DNA of 64,000 bases from Polynucleobacter sphagniphilus (GTDB lineage: Bacteria > Pseudomonadota > Gammaproteobacteria > Burkholderiales > Burkholderiaceae), in assembly GCF_001953355.1 (NCBI RefSeq), contig NZ_MPIY01000017.1:124001-188000 (forward strand). The letters are read 5' to 3'. The notes beneath the pieces are model-generated. The model was not told the origin of the DNA. It saw only the letters and a list, made by a program, of their open reading frames with translations, and searched no databases. Positions 39,063 through 50,809 of this stretch are shown here, piece by piece; position 1 is the first letter of the stretch; every line of letters begins with the position of its first letter. Position numbers and translations under genes: made by a program.

Positions 39063-40523
39063 ATGGATCCTCAAAAAATTATGAGCAACCTACAGAATCC
39101 AGCCGCCTTGACTTCAATAAACCCATTGGGCTTTTGGGATGCCGCCTTAGGCACCCTCTCCCGCGAACTCTCACCCCAGCAATTTAAGACTTGGATACAG
39201 CCCCTTACCTTCATAACTTTTGAAGAGAGTGAGCAGTCACTCACTATAGGCGCGCCCAACCGATTTAAGCTTGATTGGATTAAAAAAACTTTTGCAGACC
39301 GTTTCCAAGAATTAGCGTCTGAGTATTTTGGCCAATCGACTACATTAAATTTTGTATTAGATATAGATGGTGGTTCTCCAGATTTAACCCCAAAGAATAA
39401 AGAATTAACAACCGAAAATAATGAAGCCTCTGTTGCTCTTCAATCAAATTCTTTGATTGAAGATGAGGTTTTGGTTGAGGAGCAGTCTTTTGAAATTGAA
39501 GATCACTCCAAACTTAATCCCAACCTAACTTTTGACACCTTTGTTACGGGTAAAGCAAACCAGCTGGCTAGGGCGGCCTCTATTCAGGTTGCCCACAACC
39601 CTGGGGCATCCTATAACCCCATGTTTCTTTATGGTGGGGTTGGTCTTGGAAAAACCCATCTGATCCACGCGATTGGCAACCACCTTCTCAAAGAAAAGCC
39701 GAACGCACGGATTCGCTATATTCATGCAGAACAGTACGTCTCTGATGTTGTTAGGGCATATCAACAAAAAGCTTTTGACCGCTTTAAGCGCTATTACCAC
39801 TCACTAGACCTATTATTGATTGATGACATTCAGTTTTTTAGCGGCAAATCTCGAACCCAGGAAGAGTTTTTCTATGCCTTTGAGGCCCTTCTAGGCAATA
39901 AATCACAGGTTATTATTACCAGCGACACCTATCCTAAAGAGATGGCTGGAATTGATGATCGACTCATTTCCCGCTTCGACTCGGGTTTAACGGTTGCTAT
40001 TGAGCCCCCCGAATTAGAAATGCGCGTAGCTATTTTGATGAAGAAGGCTGCCAACGAAGGTATCCCAATGAGTGAGGATGTGGCTTTTTTCGTAGCCAAG
40101 CATCTTCGATCCAACGTTCGCGAGCTTGAAGGAGCTTTACGCAAAATTCTAGCGTTTGTTCGCTTCCACGGGCGGGAGGTCACTATTGAGGTTGCAAGAA
40201 CGGCCCTAAAGGACCTTCTTTCAATCCAAAATAGACAAATTTCTGTAGAAAATATCCAAAAGGCGGTAGCGGATTTTTACAGTATTAAGGTAGCTGATAT
40301 GTATTCCAAGCGAAGACCCGCCAATATTGCGCGTCCGCGCCAAATAGCCATGTTTATGGCTAAAGAATTGACGCAAAAAAGTCTACCGGAAATTGGCGAA
40401 CTGTTTGGTGGTCGTGACCACACCACCGTTTTACACGCCGTTCGCAAGATCGCGGATGAGCGCTCGCACGATGGACAGCTTAATCATGAAATTCATGTGA
40501 TTGAGCAAACCCTGAAGGCCTAG
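39063..40523 (+). CDS. dnaA: Chromosomal replication initiator DnaA
   Basis: 486 residues. Domain I ([25 protein letters not shown]), a variable acidic domain II (about 100-150), AAA domain III with Walker [11 protein letters not shown], Walker [11 protein letters not shown] and sensor/arginine region [11 protein letters not shown], and domain IV with the DnaA-box HTH ([38 protein letters not shown]). It opens oriC. ATG 39063 or the in-frame ATG 39081 may be the start. DnaA boxes flank the gene on both sides. Confidence 0.98.
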   Translation: MDPQKIMSNLQNPAALTSINPLGFWDAALGTLSRELSPQQFKTWIQPLTFITFEESEQSLTIGAPNRFKLDWIKKTFADRFQELASEYFGQSTTLNFVLDIDGGSPDLTPKNKELTTENNEASVALQSNSLIEDEVLVEEQSFEIEDHSKLNPNLTFDTFVTGKANQLARAASIQVAHNPGASYNPMFLYGGVGLGKTHLIHAIGNHLLKEKPNARIRYIHAEQYVSDVVRAYQQKAFDRFKRYYHSLDLLLIDDIQFFSGKSRTQEEFFYAFEALLGNKSQVIITSDTYPKEMAGIDDRLISRFDSGLTVAIEPPELEMRVAILMKKAANEGIPMSEDVAFFVAKHLRSNVRELEGALRKILAFVRFHGREVTIEVARTALKDLLSIQNRQISVENIQKAVADFYSIKVADMYSKRRPANIARPRQIAMFMAKELTQKSLPEIGELFGGRDHTTVLHAVRKIADERSHDGQLNHEIHVIEQTLKA

Positions 40524-40785
40524 TTTTGCCTGTGGATAAGTTTGTGGATAGCCCAATGGATAACTTTGGGGATTGTATGTGGATAAATTGTGGAAAGGTC
40601 GCGCTTCATGCAAAAATAGGGTATTGAGAAAAAGTTACCCAATATTTATGCAGCGTTTATACAGAAGTTGTCAACAAGTTTTTTTGTTTGTAAGCACTTG
40701 TTTTAAATGTAGTTTTTGACTTATCCACTGAAATCGGAAGCCTTATTATTACTACTAATAAGATATATACAAGGATTTAAAAGCA
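40524..40785. other. Origin region, part 2 (dnaA-dnaN gap): DnaA-box cluster
   Basis: TGTGGATAA at 40531-40539 and 40578-40586, TGTGGATAG at 40543-40551, the inverted TTATCCACT at 40721-40729, and a degenerate ATGGATAAC near 40556. AT-rich DNA lies between 40600 and 40720. With more boxes than the rpmH-dnaA gap, this is the better candidate for the functional oriC, possibly with both parts acting together. Confidence 0.8.
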
Positions 40786-41901
40786 ATGCAATTAGTTAAC
40801 GCCTCGCGAGATAGTTTATTAAAACCATTACAAGTGGTTAGTGGCATTGTTGAACGTCGTCATACTTTGCCGATTTTGGCCAATTTGTTATTTAAGAAAC
40901 AAGGTGAGAGAGTTTCTTTTATTTCTACTGATATAGAAATTCAGATTACGACCAATGCTTCTTTTGGTGTTGGTGCTGAAGATGTCACAACTACAGTGGC
41001 CGCTAGAAAATTGCTAGATATTTTGCGCGCTCTACCTGAGGGCCCGGTAAGTTTGAATTTAAAAGACAATAAGATGGTTGTTCAGAGTGGCAAAAGCCGC
41101 TTTTCATTGCAGACCCTGTCTGCAGCAGAATTTCCAATTATGCAAAGTGTGGGTGAAGTTACCGCTAGCTGGCAGATGTCTCAAAAAAGTTTTCGCCAAC
41201 TTATCAGCCAAGTTCATTTTGCAATGGCTCAACAAGATATCCGTTATTACTTAAATGGCATGTTGTTGGTTATTGAGGGTAAAGAGGTGGTCGCAGTAGC
41301 TACTGATGGACACCGTCTTGCTTACTCTCAAGTTCAGTTAGCGCAAACACCATCCGGTTCTGGGCAGAGACAGGAAATTATTGTTCCGCGTAAGACAATA
41401 TTAGAGTGTCAACATCTTCTTGAGGACTCCGATGAACCTTTAGAGATAAGCCTTACATCTAACCAAGTGAAATTTACATTTGGAGATATTGAGCTTATCT
41501 CCAAATTGGTTGAAGGTAAATTCCCTGACTTCCAACGCGTTATTCCAAAAGGGCATAAAAATTCTTTAGTTGTTGGACGTGATGTTTTGCAAGCAGCTCT
41601 TCAAAGGGCAGCCATTCTAACAACTGATAAATTCAAAGGTGTGCGCTTCTCCTTATCACCCAATCGCATCACCGTTCAATCTACCAATGCGGAGCAAGAA
41701 GAGGCGCAGGAAGAGATTGAAACCGAATATGCTGGTGACTCTGTAGAGATAGGTTTTAACGTGAGTTACTTGTTGGATGTTTTATCGAACTTGAAAAATG
41801 AAAAAATCCAAATCAGCCTAGGTGATGCAAACAGTAGTGCTGTGATTACCTTACCTGGATCAGAAGATTTTAAGTATGTTGTGATGCCAATGCGCATTTA
41901 A
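40786..41901 (+). CDS. dnaN: DNA polymerase III beta sliding clamp
   Basis: 371 residues, normal length, with three repeated clamp domains. Recognisable parts: MQLVNASRDSLLKPLQVVSGIVERRHTLPILANLL, YYLNGMLLVIEGKEVVAVATDGHRLAYSQ, KLVEGKFPDFQRVIP, and the C-terminal FKYVVMPMRI that ends the clamp family. It tethers polymerase III to DNA. Second gene of dnaA-dnaN-gyrB. Confidence 0.98.
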   Translation: MQLVNASRDSLLKPLQVVSGIVERRHTLPILANLLFKKQGERVSFISTDIEIQITTNASFGVGAEDVTTTVAARKLLDILRALPEGPVSLNLKDNKMVVQSGKSRFSLQTLSAAEFPIMQSVGEVTASWQMSQKSFRQLISQVHFAMAQQDIRYYLNGMLLVIEGKEVVAVATDGHRLAYSQVQLAQTPSGSGQRQEIIVPRKTILECQHLLEDSDEPLEISLTSNQVKFTFGDIELISKLVEGKFPDFQRVIPKGHKNSLVVGRDVLQAALQRAAILTTDKFKGVRFSLSPNRITVQSTNAEQEEAQEEIETEYAGDSVEIGFNVSYLLDVLSNLKNEKIQISLGDANSSAVITLPGSEDFKYVVMPMRI

Positions 41902-41906
41902 TTTAG

Positions 41907-44411
<2,505 letters not shown>

Positions 44412-44414
44412 GTG

Positions 44415-44909
44415 ATGAAAAATAAAAAAGTCAAACCACCAAAGGTGGATCGGGATGCCATCACCGTAAAAACTTCACCAATCCATGGAAAAGGTGTTTT
44501 TGCTGCGAAGCAAATTAAAAAAGGCGACGCTATTATTGAGTATAAGGGTGAAAGAATTAGCTGGAAGTTGGCTGAAAAGCGCCACCCGCACGACCCTAAA
44601 GATCCAAATCACACCTTCTACTTCTCTCTAGAAGGTGGACGTGTGATTGATGCTAAATACGGTGGCAATGCTGCTCGATGGATTAATCACTCATGCAAAC
44701 CAAACTGTGAAACACAGGAGGGTAGCTTTGGTGGTGAGCCGCGCGTTTTTATTTATGCCAAAAGAACACTAAAAGTGGGGGAAGAGCTTTTTTATGACTA
44801 TTCCCTCGACATAGAAGGCCCCATTACAAAAGAACTCAAAAAAGACTATGAATGTCGTTGTGGTGCTAAAAAGTGCCGCGGTACGATGTTGGCAATCGAA
44901 GATAAGTAA
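44415..44909 (+). CDS. SET-domain protein (lysine methyltransferase-like)
   Basis: 164 residues almost entirely a SET domain: IHGKGVFAAKQIKKGDAIIEYKGERIS, RWINHSCKPNCET (the N-H-S-C SAM/pseudoknot motif), GEELFYDYSLD (catalytic Tyr) and a Cys-rich post-SET ending ECRCGAKKCRGTM. All key residues of active SET methyltransferases are present; the bacterial substrate is unknown. ATG 44415 follows the gyrB stop by 3 bases (a GTG at 44412 is also in frame), so it is cotranscribed with gyrB. Confidence 0.88.
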   Translation: MKNKKVKPPKVDRDAITVKTSPIHGKGVFAAKQIKKGDAIIEYKGERISWKLAEKRHPHDPKDPNHTFYFSLEGGRVIDAKYGGNAARWINHSCKPNCETQEGSFGGEPRVFIYAKRTLKVGEELFYDYSLDIEGPITKELKKDYECRCGAKKCRGTMLAIEDK

Positions 44910-44926
44910 TTTAATTAAACAATCAA

Positions 44927-45166
44927 ATGCTGTTCTTATCTATTCAAGAGATTGAGGCTGCAATAAATTATTGGCGCAGTCAATCCCCCGCCAAAGGGGA
45001 TGAGTTGAGTTTGTGTGTTGAGGTGTCCTCCCTAGCCAAGCCATATGCCATGATGATTGTCCAGGGTTCCCAGCGCATTCCAATGGACCTCCTAGATGCG
45101 TCTGCCAAAAGTGCAATCCAAAAATACCTCACACAATTAAACATCAAAAATACTGAGCCGACCTAG
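44927..45166 (+). CDS. DUF3717 protein
   Basis: 79 residues matching DUF3717 of Burkholderiales: SIQEIEAAINYWRSQSPAKGDELSLCVEVSSLAKPYAMMI. Function unknown. It follows the SET gene by 17 bases; no strong ribosome site is visible. Confidence 0.8.
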   Translation: MLFLSIQEIEAAINYWRSQSPAKGDELSLCVEVSSLAKPYAMMIVQGSQRIPMDLLDASAKSAIQKYLTQLNIKNTEPT

Positions 45167-45237
45167 GGTTAATGCTATATAGAGTTTATCGTGGCTAGTC
45201 TATCCTAATGTTCTTATCCCATAGAGGGTAAAAAGGC

Positions 45238-46005
45238 TTGGGTGTGGAAGAGACAATATTAAAAACAATTGGACTAGGAAAGTCCTTCTTAGGTTTTTCT
45301 GCGGTTACAGACGTTAATTTAAGCGTATCGCGCGGATCTATACACGCGCTTATTGGCCCCAATGGCGCAGGCAAAACCACCTGCTTTAATCTGCTTACCA
45401 AATTCTTGGAGCCTACCCAGGGGCAAATTCTATTTAATGGTATTGATGTGACCCATGAGCGGCCAGCGCAAATTGCACGCCGCGGGGTGGTTCGATCATT
45501 TCAAATCTCAGCGGTTTTTCCCCACCTTACGGTTTTGGAAAATGTTCGAATTGCGCTTCAAAGAGAATTAAATACAGAATTCTTTTTTTGGAAATCTGGA
45601 GCTTCATTAAATGCGCTCAACGGTCGCGCACTGGAGCTTTTGCATGAGGTTGGTTTGGAGAGCTTTGCTAATGAGTTGGCCGCCAATCTGGCTTATGGAC
45701 GCAAGAGGGCGCTGGAGATTGCAACAACTCTGGCGATGGAGCCAGAGCTGATGTTGCTCGATGAGCCCACACAGGGTATGGGACACGAGGATGTTGAGCG
45801 AGTAACCGATTTAATTCAAAGGGTTGCAAAAGGGCGAACTATTCTGATGGTTGAGCACAATATGAAGGTTGTATCTTCGATTGCCAATCGAATTACCGTG
45901 CTTCAACGTGGGGCCATTTTGGTTGAGGGCAATTATCAAGAGGTTTCAAACAACCCCTTGGTGGTTGAGGCCTATATGGGAAGTCATGGAGGAGATTCTC
46001 TATGA
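45238..46005 (+). CDS. livG: Branched-chain amino acid-type ABC transporter ATPase (LivG)
   Basis: 255 residues: Walker [10 protein letters not shown], the LivG-type Q-loop FQISAVFPHLTVLENVRIAL, an ABC signature reduced to LAYGRKRALEIA, Walker B LMLLDEPTQGM and H-loop VEHNM. Cytoplasmic ATPase of a hydrophobic-amino-acid or amide uptake system. Start TTG 45238, or GTG 45244 with AAGG 7 bases upstream. First of five genes; overlaps livF by 4 bases. Confidence 0.92.
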   Translation: MGVEETILKTIGLGKSFLGFSAVTDVNLSVSRGSIHALIGPNGAGKTTCFNLLTKFLEPTQGQILFNGIDVTHERPAQIARRGVVRSFQISAVFPHLTVLENVRIALQRELNTEFFFWKSGASLNALNGRALELLHEVGLESFANELAANLAYGRKRALEIATTLAMEPELMLLDEPTQGMGHEDVERVTDLIQRVAKGRTILMVEHNMKVVSSIANRITVLQRGAILVEGNYQEVSNNPLVVEAYMGSHGGDSL

Positions 46006-46706
46006 GCTCCAAAGCCTTAGAGGTGGATGCTCTCCAATCTTGGTATGGAGAATCTCACATCTTGCATGGCCTTCGTTTCTCTGTCGCCGATGGAGAAGTA
46101 GTCACCCTTTTGGGTAGAAATGGTGCCGGACGCAGCACCATTCTAAAAACAATCTTAGGCCTCACCAGCAAAAGAGCTGGTTCCATTAAGGTGTATGGGA
46201 CGGAAACTATTGATATGGCGACCTATCAAATAGCGCGTCTTGGTATTGGGTTTTGTCCCGAAGAGCGCGGCATTTTTTCAAGCCTAACGACGGAAGAAAA
46301 TCTACTTCTGCCGCCGAAGATTGCTTCTGGTGGAATGGGTTTGGATGAGATTTATGAGATGTTTCCCAATCTTTATGAAAGACGTAACAGCCCTGGCACC
46401 AGATTATCGGGTGGTGAACAGCAAATGCTGGCTATGGCTAGAATTTTAAGAACGGGCGCTAGATTGTTGTTGCTCGATGAGATAACTGAGGGTCTTGCGC
46501 CGGTGATTGTTCAAAAGTTGGGTGAGGTCGTATCCAAACTAAGGGATAAAGGCTTTACGATCATCTTGGTGGAGCAAAACTTTAGGTTTGCGGCGCAGTT
46601 GGCCGATAGACACTATGTTGTAGAGGGTGGTTTGATAGTTGAAGTGGTTGAGCGAGCTGAATTAGGTACAAAAGCCCAGTTACTAAACGGCTATCTAGGC
46701 GTTTAA
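46002..46706 (+). CDS. livF: Branched-chain amino acid-type ABC transporter ATPase (LivF), Walker A Arg variant
   Basis: 234 residues: signature LSGGEQQML, Walker B LLLLDEITEGL and H-loop VEQNF are normal for LivF. The Walker A reads GRNGAGRST, with Arg where the nucleotide-binding Lys is expected. I recall similar Arg variants in some LivF relatives but cannot confirm. LivG, its partner, has the normal Lys, so the two ATP sites may be unequal. ATG overlaps the livG stop. Confidence 0.92.
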   Translation: MSSKALEVDALQSWYGESHILHGLRFSVADGEVVTLLGRNGAGRSTILKTILGLTSKRAGSIKVYGTETIDMATYQIARLGIGFCPEERGIFSSLTTEENLLLPPKIASGGMGLDEIYEMFPNLYERRNSPGTRLSGGEQQMLAMARILRTGARLLLLDEITEGLAPVIVQKLGEVVSKLRDKGFTIILVEQNFRFAAQLADRHYVVEGGLIVEVVERAELGTKAQLLNGYLGV

Positions 46707-46732
46707 TTAAATAATTTCTAAAAGGAAAAATA

Positions 46733-47935
46733 ATGAGACAAACTTTAATTTCGATGGCTGCCGCAGCTTTTTTTGCGGTTGCGGGTAATGCTAGCGCGGC
46801 TGACCAACCCCCTTTGAAAATCGGTTTTATTACCGATATGTCTGGTTTGTACGCTGATATTGATGGTCAGGGTGGCTTAGAGGCCATCAAAATGGCGGTT
46901 GCCGATTTTGGTGGCACCGTATTGGGCAGAAAGATTGAGATTGTTTCTGCTGACCATCAAAATAAGGCAGACATTGCTGCATCTAAAACAAGAGAGTGGA
47001 TTGACCAAAATGGCGTTAACGTCATTATTGGGGGAACCAACTCTGGGACAGCACTAGCAACAGCAAAGGTGGCAGCGGAGAAAAAACGTATCTACATTAA
47101 CAATGGTGCTGGTACCTCTGCGCTTACAAATGAACAATGCAGCCTGTATACGATTCACTACACCTATGACACCATCGCGATGGCCAATGGTTCTGCCAAA
47201 GGCTTGTTAGATAAGGGTTATAAAAATTGGTTTTTCTTAACGGCGGATTATGCGTTTGGTTATGCGCTCGAAAAAGATGCTTCTAATGTTGTTCTTGCGA
47301 ACGGTGGAAAAGTGTTGGGTGATGTAAAGCACCCGCTCAATGCGAGTGATTTTTCATCTTATCTACTGCAGGCGCAGAGCTCCAAAGCACAAGTTCTGGG
47401 TTTGGCTAATGCTGGCGGCGACACAATTAACTCTGTAAAGGCCGCAAATGAGTTTGGCATTACAAAAACGATGAAGCTTGCGGGTTTATTGGTTTTCATT
47501 AGCGATGTACATGCAATTGGTATTAAAAATGCACAAGGTCTTTTAGCAACAACAGCGTGGTATTGGGATCAAAATGATCAAACACGTAAATTTGCTGGCC
47601 GCTTTATGGAGAAAATGAAGCGCATGCCTGGCATGGTTCAGGCCGGCGATTATTCCTCAACTATGACCTATCTCAATGCAGTGAAAGCTGCTGGTACGGA
47701 TGATTCAGATAAAGTGATGGAGCAGTTACGTAAAACCAAAATTAATGACATGTTTACAAAAAATGGATATATCCGTAAGGATGGAACCATGGTTCACGAC
47801 ATGTATTTGTATGAGGTTAAATCACCAGCCGAAGTTAAAAGCCCTTGGGACTACTACAAATTGGTTTCTTCGTTATCAGGAGAAAAAGCGTTTGCAATTC
47901 CACCTGATTCAAAATGTGCATTACTAAATAAATAA
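46733..47935 (+). CDS. livK: ABC transporter periplasmic substrate-binding protein (LivK-like)
   Basis: 400 residues with a signal peptide (SMAAAAFFAVAGNASA, cleavage about residue 23), then a type I periplasmic-binding fold: LKIGFITDMSGLYADIDGQGGLEAIKMAVADFGG, VIIGGTNSGTALATAKVA, and FFLTADYAFGYALEKDA. It delivers the substrate (probably a branched-chain amino acid, amide or short organic acid) to the permeases encoded next. AAGGAAAA lies before the ATG. Confidence 0.92.
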   Translation: MRQTLISMAAAAFFAVAGNASAADQPPLKIGFITDMSGLYADIDGQGGLEAIKMAVADFGGTVLGRKIEIVSADHQNKADIAASKTREWIDQNGVNVIIGGTNSGTALATAKVAAEKKRIYINNGAGTSALTNEQCSLYTIHYTYDTIAMANGSAKGLLDKGYKNWFFLTADYAFGYALEKDASNVVLANGGKVLGDVKHPLNASDFSSYLLQAQSSKAQVLGLANAGGDTINSVKAANEFGITKTMKLAGLLVFISDVHAIGIKNAQGLLATTAWYWDQNDQTRKFAGRFMEKMKRMPGMVQAGDYSSTMTYLNAVKAAGTDDSDKVMEQLRKTKINDMFTKNGYIRKDGTMVHDMYLYEVKSPAEVKSPWDYYKLVSSLSGEKAFAIPPDSKCALLNK

Positions 47936-47938
47936 ATC

Positions 47939-48823
47939 TTGGAAATTTTCGGCCTCTCCACTTCCGCTCTGTTAAGCCAACTCCTTTTGGGGTTGGTTAA
48001 CGGTAGCTTTTATGCTGTCCTCAGTTTAGGGCTTGCTATTATTTTCGGCCTTTTAAATGTGATCAATTTTTCACATGGGGCTATGTTCATGTTGGGTGCG
48101 ATTGTCACCTGGATGGCTGGGCAATATTTTGAAATTAACTATTGGGTAATGCTTTTACTGGCACCATTCATTGTTGGTCTTCTAGGCATTGTGATTGAGC
48201 GCTTATTTTTACGGCGTCTTTATCAACTAGACCATCTTTATGGCTTGCTGTTAACTTTCGGTTTAACGCTTTTTATAGAGGGTGTTTTGCGATCGATTTA
48301 TGGCGCATCGGGTCTTGCTTACAGTACTCCCGAGTTGTTAAGTGGAGCAACGGACTTGGGCTTTATGGTTCTGCCAAACTATCGCGCCTGGGCGGTTTTC
48401 TCGTCTTTGACGGTGTGCTTTGTTACTTGGTACGTCATTGAAAAAACCAGTATCGGTTCTTATTTGCGCGCTGGAACAGAAAATCCAAAACTGGTTCAAG
48501 CATTTGGTGTGAACTTTCCACTAATGACAACCTTAACCTATGGTTTTGGCGTTGCGCTCGCCGCGTTTTCTGGTGTGCTTGCAGCGCCTATCATTCAAAT
48601 CTCCCCTTTAATGGGCTCCAATCTGATCATTACCGTTTTTGCTGTGGTTGTAATTGGTGGAATGGGATCCATTATGGGATCCATTCTTACTGGTTTAGGT
48701 TTGGGCTTGGTAGAGGGGCTTACCAAAGTGTTTTATCCACAGGCATCGAGCACTGTAGTCTTCGCGATTATGGTGATTGTTTTATTGTTTAGGCCGGCAG
48801 GTTTGTTTGGACGTGAAAAATGA
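47939..48823 (+). CDS. livH: Branched-chain amino acid-type ABC permease (LivH)
   Basis: 294 residues, about eight membrane helices. LivH signatures are present: GLVNGSFYAVLSLGLAIIFGLLNVINFSHGAMFMLG, and the EAA-type loop region with VIGGMGSIMGSILTGLGLGLVEGL. The start is TTG 47939, 3 bases after the livK stop, without a clear ribosome site, so it depends on coupling. Overlaps livM by 4 bases. Confidence 0.92.
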   Translation: MEIFGLSTSALLSQLLLGLVNGSFYAVLSLGLAIIFGLLNVINFSHGAMFMLGAIVTWMAGQYFEINYWVMLLLAPFIVGLLGIVIERLFLRRLYQLDHLYGLLLTFGLTLFIEGVLRSIYGASGLAYSTPELLSGATDLGFMVLPNYRAWAVFSSLTVCFVTWYVIEKTSIGSYLRAGTENPKLVQAFGVNFPLMTTLTYGFGVALAAFSGVLAAPIIQISPLMGSNLIITVFAVVVIGGMGSIMGSILTGLGLGLVEGLTKVFYPQASSTVVFAIMVIVLLFRPAGLFGREK

Positions 48824-49779
48824 AGTTAGCCAAACCCATTATTCTTCTGGCTTCAATTGGTATCGCAATAGCGTTGCCGCATTTCTTCTATCCAATATTT
48901 TTGATGAAGATTTTGTGTTTTGCTCTATTTGCGGCAGCATTTAATCTACTGCTTGGATATACAGGTCTTTTATCCTTTGGTCATGCCGCCTTCTTTGGTG
49001 GAGCTGGCTATTGCGCAGGTTACTTTATGCGGGACATGGGTGTTGGTCCCGCCATAGGAATTACCATTGCCGTTTTATTTGCTGCCGCTTTAGGCGCCCT
49101 GATTGGGGGTTTAGCAATTAGACGTCAAGGTATTTATTTTTCCATGATTACTCTCGCGCTTGCGCAAATGTTTTACTTTGTTTGTGTGCAGGTGCCAGCG
49201 TCTGGGGGTGAGGATGGTTTTCAGGGTATCCCGCGTGGTGATTTATTTGGTTTAATTAATCTGCAGAATGATCTGAATTTATATTATTTGGTTTTATGTC
49301 TTACTGTAGCTGGATTTTTATTTATCAAGCGAATTATTTCTTCACCCTTTGGCCAGATCCTTAAGGCAATTAAAGAAAATGAGCCGCGTGCAATTTCTTT
49401 GGGTTACAACGTAAATCGTTTTAAGTTTTTGGTGTTTATCTTATCTGCAGCGCTTGCTGGTTTGGCTGGCAGCACTCAAGCATTGGTCTTGGGTTTTGAG
49501 ACTCTCACTGATGCACATTGGACAATGTCGGGCCTTGTGATTTTGATGACATTGGTTGGTGGTGTAGGGACCATGCTTGGTCCATTTGTGGGTGCGCTGG
49601 TAATTGTGTTGCTTGAGCATCGAGTTGGTGAGATTGGTAGCTTTTTATCTCAAGTAACCGGCGTTGCTTGGTTTAACTCACTGGGCGAGTCCGTCACGAT
49701 CGTGACAGGATTGATATTTGTTTTCTGTGTAATGGCATTTCGTCGTGGCCTGGTTGGCCTCTTTATTAAACAGAAATAA
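48820..49779 (+). CDS. livM: Branched-chain amino acid-type ABC permease (LivM)
   Basis: 319 residues with about eight to nine membrane segments and the LivM motifs FNLLLGYTGLLSFGHAAFFGGAGY, GGLAIRRQGIYFSMITLALAQM and LVGGVGTMLGPFVGALVI. With LivH it forms the membrane channel. Last gene of the livGFKHM-type operon; convergent with the phosphotransferase gene, the stops abutting. Confidence 0.92.
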   Translation: MKLAKPIILLASIGIAIALPHFFYPIFLMKILCFALFAAAFNLLLGYTGLLSFGHAAFFGGAGYCAGYFMRDMGVGPAIGITIAVLFAAALGALIGGLAIRRQGIYFSMITLALAQMFYFVCVQVPASGGEDGFQGIPRGDLFGLINLQNDLNLYYLVLCLTVAGFLFIKRIISSPFGQILKAIKENEPRAISLGYNVNRFKFLVFILSAALAGLAGSTQALVLGFETLTDAHWTMSGLVILMTLVGGVGTMLGPFVGALVIVLLEHRVGEIGSFLSQVTGVAWFNSLGESVTIVTGLIFVFCVMAFRRGLVGLFIKQK

Positions 49780-50796
49780 CTATTTTTGCTGGGCGCACGC
49801 CCAACCAATATCTGCAAGTGCCCCAGCCTTTTTGCCGTTTTCAACAGCATCACTCGCATTGGCATTGCCATCCATTGCACGTTTCGCAATACCATGCAAA
49901 ATTGCGGCAATACGAAATAAGTTGTACGCCATCAAGAATGGCCAATGCTCAACCACTGGCCGTCCAATTTGTTTTTCATACATGGCGATATATTCTGATT
50001 CACTTGGAATTCCGAGCGAGCTGAAATCAAGCCCCGCTATACCGCGCCACAAACTGGGGGGGATGCGCCAGGCCATACATTGATAGGAAAAATCTGCCAG
50101 CGGGTTTCCTAGGGTTGATAGCTCCCAATCCAAGACCCCAATGACCCGCGCTTCGGAATGATGAAACACCAAATTATCCATACGAAAGTCACCATGAATG
50201 AGGGTGGTTTCATCTTCACTGGGGATGTGTTCGGGTAACCAATCTATTAATCTGTTTAACGAGTCTGGAATGGGAATATTGGCTTCGCGCACCTGACGAG
50301 ACCAGCGGGCAACCTGTCGAGAAAAGTAATTGCCAGGCTTACCAAAGCTTTCCAATCCTAGCGCCACATAATCAAGTTGATGAATAGCTGCGATGGTTTT
50401 ATTCATTTCGCAATAGATGGCACTGCGCTCATCCGCACTTAGCCCTAGTAATGATTGGTCTATGAATACGCGCCCATCTAAAAACTCCATGATGAAAAAT
50501 GCCGTACCAATCACATTTTCATCTTTGCAATAAGCCAACATCTTCGGCACAGGCACTGCGCTGTTGGCCAATGCTTTCATGACCCTGTACTCTCGATCAA
50601 CAGCATGCGCTGATGGAAGTAGAACGCCTGCCGGCTTCTTTCTGAGCACAAAGTGATCATTGCCGCTGCTGATTTTGTAGGTGGGATTTGATTGACCGCC
50701 AGTGAGCTGACTCAACTCTATCGGGCCATTAACAAGACCAATATCTTTTAAATAATGCGCAAGAGCTTCTTGAAAGGAGACATTCGTCATGTTCAT
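49780..50796 (-). CDS. APH-family phosphotransferase (ACAD10/11-like)
   Basis: About 338 residues of the aminoglycoside-phosphotransferase/choline-kinase fold: LTGGQSNPTYKI (nucleotide loop), FVLRKKP (ATP Lys), Brenner motif LIHGDFRMDNLVFH and VIGVLDWELSTLGNPLADFSY (metal Asp). This subtype, like human ACAD10/11, is often encoded beside acyl-CoA dehydrogenases and is thought to phosphorylate hydroxyacyl-CoA intermediates. Here it follows an SDR and an acyl-CoA dehydrogenase on the same strand. ATG 50796 or 50790 are likely starts. Confidence 0.88.
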   Translation of the reverse strand: MNMTNVSFQEALAHYLKDIGLVNGPIELSQLTGGQSNPTYKISSGNDHFVLRKKPAGVLLPSAHAVDREYRVMKALANSAVPVPKMLAYCKDENVIGTAFFIMEFLDGRVFIDQSLLGLSADERSAIYCEMNKTIAAIHQLDYVALGLESFGKPGNYFSRQVARWSRQVREANIPIPDSLNRLIDWLPEHIPSEDETTLIHGDFRMDNLVFHHSEARVIGVLDWELSTLGNPLADFSYQCMAWRIPPSLWRGIAGLDFSSLGIPSESEYIAMYEKQIGRPVVEHWPFLMAYNLFRIAAILHGIAKRAMDGNANASDAVENGKKAGALADIGWACAQQK

Positions 50797-50809
50797 GCTT
50801 AATCGTTTT

